Assembly (NCBI GenBank): GCA_933207985.1
Contig: OW240921.1
Coordinates: 102,745,705 to 102,809,704, forward strand
Direction of reading: 5' to 3'
Length of the DNA: 64,000 nt
Source: Pelobates cultripes
Taxonomy: Eukaryota > Chordata > Amphibia > Anura > Pelobatidae
The translations under genes and the position numbers were made by a program. Below are positions 1-12,299 of the stretch, piece by piece (position 1 is the first letter of the stretch; each line of letters opens with the position of its first letter). The notes under the pieces were generated by a model. It saw only the letters and a program-made list of their open reading frames with translations, was not told the DNA's origin and did no database searches.

Positions 1-1906
1 CTCATAGAGAAAAACAATGTGCCCCAATAAAATGCATTCTAAACCTTATTTTACCTCTGTAAATGTTGGTACGCTAGCCAGCTTACTATTCACCCACCCT
101 TCTAAACATGTTCTTAGTGGCAGGTTTTACTCAAGGTTTCCATACAGGTATACTCAAGGTTTCCTTACAGGTATTGTTCATATGCCAGCCGGAATAACAG
201 AATGCAACTTACAAGCTGCTTTTGCAATCCAGAGACAGTATATTCGCTATTGCAGCTGGAATTGGATCAAGTGTTTTTATTGGGGCCTTTGCAGGAACCT
301 CCAGTTTCTAGTTGGAGGACAAGCCCAATTGGTATAGTTAATGGAGAAAATAATTTGAAACAAAGATTAATTATAGGCCTTTAAGCAACACACTCCACAT
401 CAGTCCCTAGTTTAAATTCCTTGATTCTCTCAGAGGAATTTTCACTACAATATACAACCATTGAAATGCATTTATCATGAGAGTGATAGGAGCATGGCTC
501 AGTAAGACAGATATGGTTAATGCTTTCAAACTACTACTAATTCACCCATTTCTATGGCACCTGCATGGTATTAATTGGAGAGGCCAGACTTATTTTTGGA
601 TCTAAAAGCAAACCAAACATTTTCTACATATTTGCAGAGACCCTGTGCCGGCTTTTATTTAATATATGTTGCTGCCCCATCGTAATCCATTTTCTGGATG
701 ATTTCCTGTTTATTGAAGACAATGCCCTCCTCCACCCAAGTAATTTAAACAAAGCTATAAAACTATTTCAAACAGTTTCTCCCAAAAAAACAGAAGGTCC
801 TGACACTATTTTTGGGGCATCCACCTCAATTCTGTTTCCATGGAAGTCAGCCTCCCAAAAGATAAAGTTTATAATATTCTCAAAAGTAGCGGTCAATATA
901 TCCAAATCAATTCCTGTAACTGTAAGGAGTTACAATCTCTCCTAGGCTCCCTTAATGTTGCGATGAGAATCATCCAGCAAGTTAGAGCATTTATATCATG
1001 ACTCCGTAGCTTACTCACAGAATTTCTCAATGACAACAGTCGTATCTCTCTAAATTCACAAGCGACCTACTCATGTGGCGCAGGTTTCTTTTAAATTGGA
1101 ACGGGAGAAGTATGTTTCTACCTTAAATATCTGTACATTCCCCAGTCATCTGGACAGATGCTGCAGCTACCACCGGGTTTGCAGCCATATTCGGTAATAA
1201 TTGGCTCTGCGGTAGTTGGCTTTAAAGTAGGTAATAAAAATAAAAGGTTTCTCTTGCAACTCGACTTTATTCAAAGTGTACCCAATAGTTGCTGCTGCAG
1301 TAGTTTTGGCCATTTATGGGCCAGTTGTTCCGTTGTTCCGTTCAATGTTTTTCTGATAATCAAGCAATATGTCACATCATCAATAAAGGGCATTCATCTT
1401 CATTAACCATCATGAGATTTCTTAGGAGATTGACCTGGTTAGCGGCCTGTAAACTATTTTTCTTAATATGTTGTCATGTTCCAGGTATACACAATAGAGC
1501 AGTTTACCAGTTCTCATTTTTAATTCCAGGAAACCCTTCCTACTGCCTCACGACTAGCCACAGCTGCTCCACCATTTTAAGACATAATACTGGATTAGAT
1601 GAGTTGTTGACCCATAGCTACAGATTAATACAATTGGCTCTATCAGATAATACTCGTCAATCTTATGATAGGGCCTTCTTGTTATACACTAGGTTTATAT
1701 CTGAACACAACATAGCAAACGTATGAAATAAAATCACTGGTAGGACTCACTACGTTTTGCCACCTTAAATCTCATAATACTATCAAATTATACCTGACCG
1801 GCATACAACATCACATGTTTTCTACTTTTCTAAACAATCACAGTTTCCTATCATCCGATCTGATCAAGACTGTATTTAAATGTATCCAAAAAGCCAGTGG
1901 TCCAAC
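1..1906 (+). pseudogene. DIRS-order retrotransposon copy 1, decayed RT-RNase H-YR (5' part)
   Basis: Decayed coding remnant of the same family as the intact frame at 61626-64000. Position 1 corresponds to about 62748 there, at the end of gag. Translated pieces match that copy in order: the gag end with MCPNKM at 17, an RT start near 110-380 with RTSPIGIV and KQRLII, RT palm remnants at 565-800, an RNase H box (WTDAAATTGFAAIFG) near 1150-1195, and the start of a tyrosine recombinase with SDNTRQSYDRAF near 1645-1690. Frameshifts and stops separate the pieces, so no protein is made. The YR part identifies the order as DIRS rather than Gypsy. The copy is interrupted at 1906 by a hAT element and resumes at 2981. 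The 5' end lies outside the window. Confidence 0.85.
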
Positions 1907-2972
1907 CATAGGCATGCGCAGCCTATTGTATTAGGGTGTGCACCCTAAAGCACAAAAATGCACGCTGCGTGTATATGTGTGTTTATATATTTATATATAT
2001 ATATATATATATATGTACACACAAATACACTCTTGCATATATACACAGACACGCACTCATATAAATATCAATACAAACAAACATTTAAAAAAGTATTAAA
2101 ACTGCAGAGAGTGGGGGTTAAGTGTGTGTTTGTGTCTGTGTGTGCTGGGGGTGAAGTGTGTGTCTGTGTGTGTGCTGGGGTAAAGTGTGTGTGTGTGTGT
2201 CTGTGTGTGCTGGGGATTGGCTTACCGTGTGTGGTGGTGACAGTGATGTGGATGGCAGAGAGAGAGAAGAGAGAGAAAAGGCTGGGAAGAGATTAGGTTT
2301 TAGTCTAAAACAGGATTAGGGACATGAGGTGGCAGACTGGAGAATGATTAGGGAGATGAGAAGGCAGTTTCTGAGAGGGACTAGGGAGATTAGATGGGAA
2401 TCTAGAAAAAGATTAGGGAAGACATGTGTCAGGTTTTGGGGGAATTAGGATGTTTAGATTGCAGCTTGGAGGGGGATTGGGAAGAGTAGGAGATGGTTTG
2501 GGGAGGTAGCTAGCCAAGCATACATAGCAGACTAGGAAGGAGTTGGGGAGAAAAGATGGCGGACAGGCAATTACCTTTGTATCCGTGGCTCTGTTCCTTA
2601 CGTTCCCACCGCTGCTGCTGACTCCTTTCTGTGAACTCCTGTCCTCATACCACAAGCCAGCTCACAGCAACAGGCGCAGCCCTGCCGAAAAGTGAGCAGT
2701 GAAGTTCTGGCTCACAGTGCACGTGCGAGCGCCGGAACTTCACTGCGGAGCTTTTATATGACAGGATGCCCGGCCAGCACAGGTCTGCCTCCATCTCATG
2801 ACATCTCTGATTTTTTAAAATTTTTAGGTGACCTCACACCTCGCCCCGGCGGAGGGGCTGATGGGGGCGGGGGGGAAAGCTTTCCCCAAATTGATATTAT
2901 TATAGATAATATCATATTAAATAATGACAGCGGTGGAAAAATGCTGATATCATTAGGGTGTGCACGCCTATG
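1907..2972. mobile_element. Non-autonomous hAT-type element inside DIRS copy 1
   Basis: The element is flanked by a perfect 8-bp direct repeat, GGTCCAAC, at 1899-1906 and 2973-2980, the hallmark of hAT insertion. The ends are imperfect inverted repeats: left CATAGGCATGCGCA, right (complement) CATAGGCGTGCACA. Removing the element and one repeat copy rejoins the YR reading of the host DIRS copy. No transposase is visible. The interior holds an (AT)n tract near 1988-2013, a TG-rich tract, degenerate repeats around GATTAGGGA at 2285-2420, and a GC-rich stretch near 2840-2880. Confidence 0.85.
2118..2215 (+). repeat. TG-rich microsatellite/minisatellite
   Basis: Repeated blocks of GTGTGTGT separated by TGCTGGGG-type spacers, about three units of roughly 40-45 bp. 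It lies inside the hAT element. The short open frame across it is low complexity and is not a gene. Confidence 0.8.
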
Positions 2973-3264
2973 GGTCCAACATCAAAACAACCAATCCACA
3001 AACAATTATTCCAAGCCATGTCCGCTTTACTAGGCTCAGCCCCTTTTTAACTTAACACTAACTCAGTCATCAAGACAGCTATATACCTGGCTTTTTACAG
3101 GTTTCTCAGGCCACAGGAATTTTTTACCAATAACAAAAACAACTCCTAAAAAAGTCTTACAAGATATTATCTGGTCAAACATCAGGATCATTGCATACTA
3201 TCAATACCATCACTAAAACTAGCCAACTGGGCCAACAAGTCAACATTCCTTAATACCCTACGCC
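2973..3264 (+). pseudogene. DIRS copy 1, tyrosine recombinase continuation
   Basis: Continuation of the recombinase after the hAT insertion. Readable pieces include SALLGSAP near 3020-3045 and FLRPQEF near 3100-3120; the latter matches the conserved RPQE/RPGE box around the first catalytic Arg of DIRS-type recombinases. A stop interrupts the frame after the first block. The match is lost at about 3264, where a second hAT-like sequence begins. The H-x-x-R and tyrosine boxes are not seen downstream, so the 3' end is lost or displaced. Confidence 0.75.
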
Positions 3265-3530
3265 AAACATGTCAAACTTGTGGGCCTGCAATTAATATAT
3301 TTGCGGCCCGCCTGCCCTTGAGCTGCTTTGTGCTGTGGCTGCGACCAGCCGCAAGACAAGAAAGATATTTCTTGTCTGATTCTGGTCTTCCTTCTCATGA
3401 CACTCCCCCTTAACCTCCTGCTTGGTTCCAGAGGAGCGTCTGCCCTACTTGAGGAGAGAAGAGCAGAGTTGGAACTGGAGGACGGGCAGCTCATCTTAAG
3501 GTAGGGGAAGAGGTGCTTGGGGGACCTTGC
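3265..3530. mobile_element. hAT-like terminal fragment
   Basis: Begins CATGTCAAACTTGTGGGCC and soon reads TTTGCGGCCCGCC, resembling the GTCAAACT...GCGGCCC ends of Charlie-like hAT elements in vertebrates. No matching right end or target duplication was found, so this is a fragment by resemblance only. It runs directly into the next minisatellite. Confidence 0.4.
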
Positions 3531-3914
3531 TGTGTAGTGTGTTAAATTGGGGAGGAGGGCAGTGTATTAATTTGAGGGAGGGGGCAGTGTATTCATTTTG
3601 GGGAGGGAGAGGGCCAGTGTATTAATTTTGGGGAGGGAGTTGGCAGTGTATTAATTTGAGGGAGGGATATTAATTTGTGTATTAATTGGGGGATGGAGGG
3701 GAGTAGTGTATTAATTTGGGGGAGAAAGTGGGCAGTGTATGAATTTGAGGGAAATGGCAGTGTATTAATTTGGGGGAGAGAGGGGGCCAGTGTATTAAAT
3801 TGGGGAGGGGGGGCAGTGTATTAATTTGGGGGGGAAGGGAGCCAGTATATTTAATTGGGGAGGGAGAGGGCCAGTGTATCAGAGTGGTGGGGGGCAGTGT
3901 GTTAAATTAGGGGG
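3531..3914 (+). repeat. Minisatellite, about 30-40 bp unit
   Basis: More than ten imperfect copies of a unit built on GGCAGTGTATTAATTTGGGG followed by GAGGGA-type purines. Unit length varies through indels in the G-rich part. The strand is strongly purine/T biased. Confidence 0.85.
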
Positions 3915-4240
3915 AGGGCATCACAATACATTTATCATTTTTTTCCATGCTTCTCTTTTTTTCACGCTAAATGATAATTTCAAAGAAAACTAGAGGAATT
4001 TACTTTAAAGAAAATAACATTTAAGATTACTTTTAGAACACTTAAAAAATATTTTCAAATTAATTACAAAACAAAATGTAACAGTTTGATTTCAGATTTG
4101 ATTAATATCCCTTTACGTCCTTGGAACAGATTGTGCACAGAATATCCGTGAGACTGCCAGCCACCGATCATGTATGTATCAAATTGGTTGTGATACATAA
4201 CTGCAAAGGGTTGCAGTCTTAAACGAGCAGTAAACTGACA
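3915..4240. other. AT-rich spacer, no feature seen
   Basis: AT-rich sequence with short A and T runs. No repeat end or coding signal recognised. Confidence 0.6.
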
Positions 4241-5432
4241 CTGGGTAAGTATGAGTATACCTGACTTACACCATTCAGCCATGCACTCACAATCTCCGAC
4301 TGTGCGGCCTACCAAGCCTGATGGCCCAGTGACCGGGGGAGATGGACAATCTCCCAATATTGCGTCCACACCAAACAGCGACTCCTATGAAGCCCTGCTA
4401 CCCTCTCTTCTGGACCGGTGTAGGTTATCCCGGTCCCCGTTGGGGGAACTTACCTTCCTGCACCAGCGGAATCTTTGCTAACCCAGATTCTGGGTGGCGA
4501 GCCTAAGATGGCTGCAGAGCCACAACCTACATAATCTCCTAAAGGCTCAGAGACCTGGAGCTGGTGGGCATGCATTGACACCCACTTGGATAAGCTATGG
4601 CAAGTGTTTTGTTCTTGTATCCAGAGTTGAGCTTGCATCCCCACTGTACTTGCTCTGCCGTAAGATGGAGTTGCTGAGTCAGACCAAAGACCTTGCTCTG
4701 GGCTGGTGGCAAATCTGAAGGTACATTCACTCAAAATGGAGATGGAGGATCCCTGGAAATGCAGCAAAAGCTTCCTTCAAAGCCTGGATTCAGGAGGATA
4801 AAGAGTCCTGGAGTTGCAAATCTATCATTGACCACAAGAATGAAACCCAGCTACAGTACTCCACTAGAGCAAGAGCTGACGATGTACCTGCCATGGACAA
4901 ACACAGTCATTTGTGGCCTATCTGCGGCATGATTATTGGACTGTGGAGATCCTGCCTACCATCCTGGGGAGGCAGGATCTCCACCACCCTGTTGACAGTA
5001 GAGGGATTCCTATACCTTTTTTACTATCCCTTATATTGTGCTAAGTACCAAGTGGTACCATAGCCTATATGTTCCTAGCAGCATGTTATAACAAGATTTC
5101 TTACTCTATTCCCTTTCTTGCATCACGCTTATATCATGCTTTCTGCTTCTCACTATTATGTTGTTGATTCATGCATGCATGTCTCATGATGTTTGCTTAT
5201 TCTCTAGCCAACTTTGATTCAGATATGTATGACAAGCCTGTTTAAATTCCTAACATGATTTTTGGTTTTTAATGCATCATTCTCAACATGTCATGTTATA
5301 CCTTGGTCCATCAGGGTTTACCCTGTCTTATTGACATGTTACCTTTGAGCCTGTATTTCTATCTCTACATGTCATAAATAAAGAATGTAAATCAAAAAAT
5401 AATAATAATAAATAAATAAACAATAATACTTA
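4241..5432 (+). mobile_element. Putative retroposon with A-rich tail, unclassified
   Basis: A moderately GC-rich block (4241-4990) grades into a T-rich 3' segment ending in an AATAAA-type signal (ATAAATAAAGAATG, about 5376) and an A-rich tail of AAT/AAAT repeats to about 5432. Signal plus A-rich tail is the usual 3' structure of LINE- or SINE-derived insertions and sets the plus orientation. A local inverted pair (GGAGATCCTGCC and GGCAGGATCTCC) lies at 4947-4981. No RT or zinc-knuckle motif was recognised in the short open frames, so the family stays open. Confidence 0.4.
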
Positions 5433-6606
5433 AAGAAAGAAATTGAAAGTTCATATGGATGAACCTCAAGCTGCTTGCAAACCTGCTGTCTAAGAAAGTT
5501 ATTCACAAAAGTGAGAAATACTGGGAATTTAAAGTGAATTTAATGTAAAATGTATCTTTAGGTTTAAATACTGAAAATGAAAACAGAATTAATTTGGAGA
5601 TTTTTTTTTTTTTAATTTGGCAATATTGGCCTTAATTTAGAAATGATTTTTTTTTTTGCATTTAGTTTGAATTCCCAACAATTTCCACTTAAGTTAATAA
5701 ACCTGTATATGTGCATCAGGTAACCATTGACATTTATATGTGTATCAGGTAACCATTGACATTTATATTTGAGAAAACATTTACACTGAAAATCTTCCAA
5801 GTGGCATACCATGATATTATTAGCAATTTTATATTCTACTGAGAGTAATATATTCCTCTGATTTGCTGTTTTCAAAAGACATGCAACTGATACCGTATGA
5901 TTAGGAAAATGTTTTGTGGGAATATTTAGCAAATGTATTAATCCCCTGCTTCCACATAGTAAAGGAAGCTTCGATCGGTCATATTATTTCTACAGTCAAG
6001 ATTGAGGGTGTGGAGGGGTGGAGTAAATGGACTCTACCATTTTACTGTCAGCATTACATTAGCAGTCTAGAGATTGATAGAGATTGATATAGCTCTTTTA
6101 AACACTTGCATTTTTTAATTATATGATTTAACTGCATTTACTATATGTGGGCATTATTCTCACATTTTTATCACACCTACCGAGAATTTTTTTTTGAAAA
6201 AAATGCATTTTGCTTTTATATTAACATTTCAGATTGTATGTGAAATATTGCAAGATAAAGGACACTGTATACTATGTAAAGAATATAATTTCCCAAAAAT
6301 AGTTCTAAAGGCTGAATAATTAACTATATAATAAAAACAGTGTACATTTACATAATTTTAATTTCACACACAATTGCTTTGTTATGGTATGTTTTTATGG
6401 AAACCAGTACTTCAAATATATTTTAATATTTTAATGATTAATTTTAATTAATATTTAGCAAAAAGTGCTCGGGAAATGGAGGAGTTAAAACTGAGTTTGG
6501 TTGTTGCAACAATACAGGACAAATTATGTTCCCTTTAAAATGTTAATAGAAATGTTATTATTTTATTTGGTATCTTCAAGATGTAAAAGATTTAAAGCAA
6601 GTAAAC
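5433..6606. other. AT-rich spacer
   Basis: Homopolymer T runs near 5600-5660 and a 26-nt direct duplication around TGTATCAGGTAACCATTGAC near 5712-5765. Nothing else recognised. Confidence 0.6.
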
Positions 6607-6610
6607 TTAA

Positions 6611-6960
6611 AGGGTCACCCCAGAGCCCTAAGCAACTTTAGCTTGCTGAAAAGCTTATGTGTGAAGAGTGTGTCCTCTTTTTTTCATTTTGCAAAAATTG
6701 CAGATTTCAATAGAAATTGACTCTTTTATAAATTAAACTGGCTACACCCCCTTTGCTTTCAAGCAGACAACATGTAATGTTACTTCCTGGTTTCAACAGC
6801 TCAATGCAGCTGACCTCAAGAGGCAACGATTGCTCAGAGCACCTGACTTACAAAGACTTCTCATTGACCTGTATTGGGAAGTCAGTTATTGGATAGTGAC
6901 AGAAAGCCTGGGTGGGGTTAGAATGGGAGAGCTTCCAAAGGAAGTAATTAAAAACATGCT
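6611..6960 (+). mobile_element. Kolobok/T2-like MITE, left end only
   Basis: TTAA at 6607-6610 is followed by AGGGTCACCCC, matching the TTAAAGG-type terminus of T2/Kolobok MITEs known from frogs. The matching right end (GGTGACCCTTTAA) was not found, so the copy is truncated or diverged. The right boundary is approximate. Confidence 0.4.
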
Positions 6961-7385
6961 TAGCTATTGTGCCTATCGCAGTAATGTTTAAACATATATA
7001 CCGTCATGCCGTAACATTAGCTAACAATATGTAACACTCCAATCCCAGTGTCTGACTACACGTGGTTATGCATTTAATATAGTAGGTCTGCTCCAAGTTT
7101 TGAGTTTTAAATGTGCTACACCAGGCGAAAGTAAAAAAAAATTAATAACAAGCAGGAACCAGCTAGTTTGACATGTCTCGGCTGGAAAACACGTTTATGT
7201 GAAATCAGAGAGGCTAGCTAGGCATGGGGGTTAAAGCACAGTAAAATGTTGCTAATCCTAGTAGTGTTTCAGGAGTAAGGAGCCACTGGGGTCAAGATCA
7301 CTGGCACAATTCTACATTACGAAGGAAATTAACTGAATGTAAAACACAGAAATTAAAGCAAAATAAAACCATCGCTCGGAGAAGA
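6961..7385. other. Spacer, no feature seen
   Basis: Unremarkable AT-rich sequence. No repeat end or coding signal recognised. Confidence 0.5.
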
Positions 7386-8012
7386 TGCTTAGAGGTGCTG
7401 TATGGTGGCAACTGGAGTTAGGGAGACACCTATTGATGTACCTGGCATGCCTTTGGGATTAGGTCCAGTCTCAGCTGATGCTCAAGGTCGGGAATGCTGG
7501 ATGGTTGCCGCGAAGTGTAGTAAGGTGGAAGCATGGAGTAGGGCCTCTCCTGCCCCAGGCCGTGATAAAGGCCAACATCAGGGAACCACAGACTCGAGAG
7601 CTCACGGTAGAGTTTAAGTCCATCTCTACAGGGGAATTATGGAAGCTCCTGGTGACGGGTCTTCTGTCTGGGTGTTTGATGCACGGGGACTACATCCCTA
7701 ACAGCCCTCAGCCTAGGCAAGCCAGTGCTGGGAAACACAGGAGATTGCTGTGGGAGAATGTTGCGTCGTGGGACGGGAGATCGGCCGTTTCTCCCACCCA
7801 GTGTGCACACTAGGCCTCGGTGGCTCCGGAGGACCAGAGTTAGTCGGTACCTCCGGAGACCGGACCAAATCCTCCAGGCTGGCTTTAATAGCAGATAAGA
7901 TGCTGCCGGTTTCAGGTTTGAGTGTTGGGTGTCGCAGGATTCCGTTAAAATTGAGAGTTCTGTGAGGAGCTCCTGCTTGTTGCGGCCAGCCGCCATGAGG
8001 ATCAAACCCCAC
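7386..8012 (-). mobile_element. GC-richer repeat fragment, possibly LINE 5' region
   Basis: A sharply GC- and CpG-richer block than its surroundings. On the minus strand it opens near 8000 with a start codon and MAAGRNKQELLTELS, resembling the start of a LINE ORF1 or an RNA-binding leader. Several overlapping minus-strand frames of about 100-120 codons exist, but none has a recognisable domain. It is kept as a repeat fragment of unproven type; a host exon is a less likely alternative because no splice context or conserved domain is seen. Confidence 0.3.
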
Positions 8013-9419
8013 CCCCCTATCTGTTACATTTTGACCCTGAATTCATTCTTCCACCAGTAAGTGACTTACTCCTGTGTGTTGAATTTGAATTAATTTCACT
8101 AAAACTTTCACAAAATAGGTTCTAGCCATAACTTAAAAGGCCTGTCTCTTCTTCAAACATTTTAAATAATTTTTCTTTCTTTCTCATAATAGATCTTAAA
8201 TTGAACGGGTTGCACATTCTGTTCCTCTGCCTTTCATTTAGCAGAGTCATTTTGAAGCATAGTACATTGTAGTGGTAATAGAGTTTGAGATTATGATACT
8301 CTTTGTTTTAACTAATTGCTTTAAGACCTCAACCCTCTGTTCTTAATTTTTTTGCAATTTTTGTCCTATTATTTTATTATGAACAAGTGTAAAATCTTGT
8401 ACTAGAACTTTTTGTACACTGTCTCAAAATGTAATGCTTTCATTTCCTGCGTAATGTGTACAGCCCATGGGGCAACATTATGAGCTGTGATACATTTTCA
8501 TTGAATACTAATCCATTTTGCAAACAATAGAAGAGGGAATGTATTGTGATTGTCTAGTTTTGTGCTTGTTTGAATGCACCCAGCACATTTATTTAATAAA
8601 AGCACAATTCAATTTATCTAGAAGCAAAAAAAAAAAAAATATTAAAGAGATTTCAAGAATGTATAAATATAACAATTTTAAAAGCAAAGGTTTGCCCACT
8701 TTTATATTTGGCAGGAAATTACAAAGCTATTCTCCATAAACTCTGCATAAAATTAGTTTGGTATCTGGTTATTTTGTTTCATAAAATATTGGAAAAGGTT
8801 TTGTTTTTTAATGGGAAATTACACCCAATATATTTTTAGTGCGATATATATAAAACAAAATTAACATCTTCTAAATTTATACATCCTTCTTTAGAATCAT
8901 CATCACATTTTCTCTTCTTTTCAAGATCTACAAATATCTCTTATCAGACACAAGAGACATTCAACAGTAAGTCCTTAACAAAACAGCACTAGGAAGCAGA
9001 GACCAAATCAGTGTTAAGGAATCTGTGAGCTATATGCTGCATAGGCAATCTGTTGGTAGTGCAATATTTTCCAATAGGCAGAGTAGGCACCTGCCTACAT
9101 GTGCATGTCCTGTAGGGGTCAACTGTTTTCATAACTTTCAATGACTTTTTTAGCTGTAACTTTCTCCAGTATACACTGTAGTACAGTCAGTCTTGATAGC
9201 AGAGCAAAAGGAACAGTTATAGGGGGTGTAAAATTTAGTGCAGTCCTAGCTCCTCCAGGGTGTGGGACTGGACAGGAAGTGGAAGGGATCTCCTTCCGCC
9301 TGCCTACTAAGAGCCTTTCACACAGGACATGCCATATAGCAGGAGCAGGGGAAGCTCTGAGTAATTCACACATTTCCTAAAGCTCTACTTTTGATAATTG
9401 GAAGGTGAGTACTTCGAAA
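8013..9419. other. Spacer, mostly AT-rich
   Basis: AT-rich sequence with an A run at 8626-8639. A moderately GC-rich stretch at 9060-9380 may be a diverged repeat but has no clear ends. No gene recognised. Confidence 0.5.
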
Positions 9420-9790
9420 ATTACTTTTAAACTCCACATTTTCTGTAATACCCCTTTTCCCCACGCCCTAAATTTTACCCATTCCAAAACATAAACAAAC
9501 CCTTTTCTTAGTACTAAATCTAACCGCTAAAAGCCTATACCAGATAACACCATTAATTCCACGCTTATCTCCTCTTAAACACTAAACATCCCATTTACCC
9601 CAATACTATACTTAACTGAACACTAACCCTAATCTCAATAATCCTAAACACCCTTTCTAACCAGATACTAAATTTAACACCACTCTAACTCTAAACCCAA
9701 AAATCGAAATCTAAATACTGCTAATACCAAAACTGTAAAACCTTCCAAGCACACTAAAAACCTTACGTAATCTTACTCTGACATTAACTT
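9420..9790 (+). repeat. G-depleted degenerate CTAA-rich tract
   Basis: About 370 bp in which G is almost absent from the plus strand and words such as CTAAAC, CCTAAT and ACCCTAA recur at irregular spacing. This looks like an old decayed tandem array of a 6-7-nt CTAAACC-like unit. Strand asymmetry is extreme compared with both flanks. Confidence 0.6.
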
Positions 9791-10560
9791 CTCTCTGACC
9801 AACCTAACCACATTAAGCATTATATTTACCATGCATGCTTTTACACATCTGCATACACTCACTGTAATGTACTATAATCTATAAAAATTACAGCAGCATG
9901 CATCATTATAAGAAAACATGCAACATTGCCTTGTCTGAAGTTACTAAACAATAGTGTATCTCTATCTCATAATGTTCTTCATTCAAAGTTCCCAAAATGA
10001 TCCACAGAACACCCCACCTCAGATGAAAACAATACCGACAAGAAACATATGTGTTAAATATCTCCAATTTCAGTATCACTCTATACAGATTACGAATGAG
10101 AATTAATCACTTACAGACTTGTATTTCAATATCTACATACAATTCTAATTGGTGAAGTATAAATCTTATAGCAGATAGAAGGTGTCATATTACTAGATGT
10201 AATTGTGATTCAGTTATGAGAGTTTAGTTAATAAATCTCAGAATATACTTTGATTTGTTTGGTGCATATTTCCTATTTTCTTTTCTTGGTGGTGGCTTAA
10301 TCTTCTTGCCAGCTTTGTTTTAAAAGGAGATTTTCACTTTTCAGAAAATTACACTTAAGAATTTTCTCCTAAACTCTATCCTTTCTCCTGATACCTCATG
10401 CCTGACTCCTAACACCTGAGGTAGGACGAAGTTTATAAGGTTGGAATATGAAGCTTTAAAGGATGACTGTTGGAGTTCAAGAGGAGTGACATGGAATGAT
10501 GGCAGAGCAAGATTGTCCTCCACCCTAGGTGGGATGCCCTGGGCTCTGTTGTTTGGCTGC
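9791..10560. other. AT-rich spacer
   Basis: No repeat end or coding signal recognised. Confidence 0.5.
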
Positions 10561-10655
10561 TTTTCGTGTGTGAATGGGAAGGTGTACTGAGTGTTGTATG
10601 TGTGGTCTCTATGAGTGTGTGTAGTGGCTGAGTGATGTGTGTGTGGTCAAAATAC
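10561..10655 (+). repeat. Short TG-rich minisatellite
   Basis: Imperfect copies built on GTGTGTGTAGTGG with TGAGTGTTG spacers. A similar tract occurs at 16390-16500. Confidence 0.6.
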
Positions 10656-11062
10656 AAACTTTTCCTATTGTGCTGCTGACACTTCCCTCTGCAGCTCCAA
10701 GCACAGTAAAGTAATCCACAAAAAATAGAAAACAATGAGGGCAGTGCAAACAATTACAAATGTGCACACCAAGTGCTACAAACATATTTATTTACAAGGA
10801 CACACAAGGTACAAACATTTTGGGTGCTTTGACAAAGGAGATCACTGTTGTATTGTATGGAGACCCCATGCTGGGGGTCTGTGTATATAAGCAGGCAACT
10901 TGGCCTTAATAAAACAGTTAATCTTCTATCGACTGGTTGCATCCATTAGATTGGAGAAACTCTGCACAGATCAAGAGAGCTATTACACTATTCAGCACAT
11001 CTGGAACTAGGACTAGAGGAGGATTTAAAGAACGGCGACAATAGCCTAGAGAACCCGTAACA
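10656..11062 (+). mobile_element. LTR-like fragment with promoter and polyA signals
   Basis: A TATA box (TATATAA at 10884-10890) is followed 18 bp later by AATAAA (10908-10913), then a segment ending CCCGTAACA at 11062. TATA then AATAAA over a short distance is typical of the U3/R part of a retroviral or Gypsy LTR. No matching TGTTACGGG start or target duplication was found upstream, so the left boundary is a guess and the call is tentative. Confidence 0.35.
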
Positions 11063-12299
11063 AGTTTGATTTGCTAAACTTGGCAAATTACCAGCAATTT
11101 TATATACAATTCTCATTCAGCTGCAGAAGTGGAATGATATATAATTCTCTGAGCTAACTATGATTTTAAATGTTTAAAATCTGTTAAACATTATCCAGGT
11201 ATATTTCTGTTTTTAGTAAAAATGTATTTAATTAAATTAAACCAGCATATTTACCAAATTGTAGATATTATCCAATGGATGGTGAATGTAAGTAAGAGTG
11301 TTTAATGACAGAAAGTAGGAAGTTAGCAAGAGTAGTGTTGTTCTGGCTAGCAAAGAATTTCAAAGTCCCAGCTCAGATGGTTAGAGTGGTATCCCTTTGT
11401 CTGGTCTGATCTGATGATGCTTTGATGGTCTCCTGAATGTCTCCCCAATCTCTTTGAATTATCCTAAAAGTGTTCTCCCTTTTTGAAGAATTTCTTTATC
11501 TTAAATTTCTTTACGTCACCTATTTAAAGTAACCAAGTGGGTGTACTTTATTCTAATGATTGTCTTTATAGGCCCATTGGACTCCTGTCTTAGCTCAGTA
11601 TCTAGGCGACTGCCTATGCCACCTTAATGGCAGCATAAAAGGTATGCAACTTACATACTTATATTTCAATTAACATACACTTGTACATTTATAAGTGTAT
11701 TGAATACATTTGTAACATTTAGATAATGATATGAATTCAGCAGCCTCAACTTTGCAGCAATAAAATGTTATGTATTTTATCAATAAACAGCTTGTAATTC
11801 TATCTTATGGTAACATTTTATCAATATTACTGCTATATTGCTCTTTACAGTGCTAGAACAAATGTAGTGAGGGTCCTGGTCCAAGAAATCTTTTGGGATC
11901 CCCTCTAGTGAAAGGATGGCTAAAAGATAGATTCTGATCTCTCTTACAACTCCCACAATGCAGTAGCTTTGTATTGCTACTAACTTGAAAGTTATATCAC
12001 ACTCACATTCACACTTTTTGATGGAAACCTCAACATCATCTGTAGTAAACTAATTTAAAAAAATCACACGACATACACACTTAATTACATTGGAATATTT
12101 ACTCAAATTTAGACTCCATTATTGTGCACTTTCTCGATTTTATATTGTTTTATTCTAACCCTGAAAACTATGAGCATACACTAAGCATCTTAAAACAGCC
12201 ACATGCAAGAAACTATCTACATCAAAGTCAACATGTAGACATATAAGATTTCCAGTTCTGCCAATGTAATTTGTCACTTAAAAGAACACTGCAACATAA
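11063..12299. other. AT-rich spacer
   Basis: No coding signal or repeat terminus recognised. Confidence 0.5.

Noticed and set aside
1958..2296. 112-codon frame with Cys/Val runs
   Set aside because: Translation of AT and TG microsatellites inside a hAT MITE.
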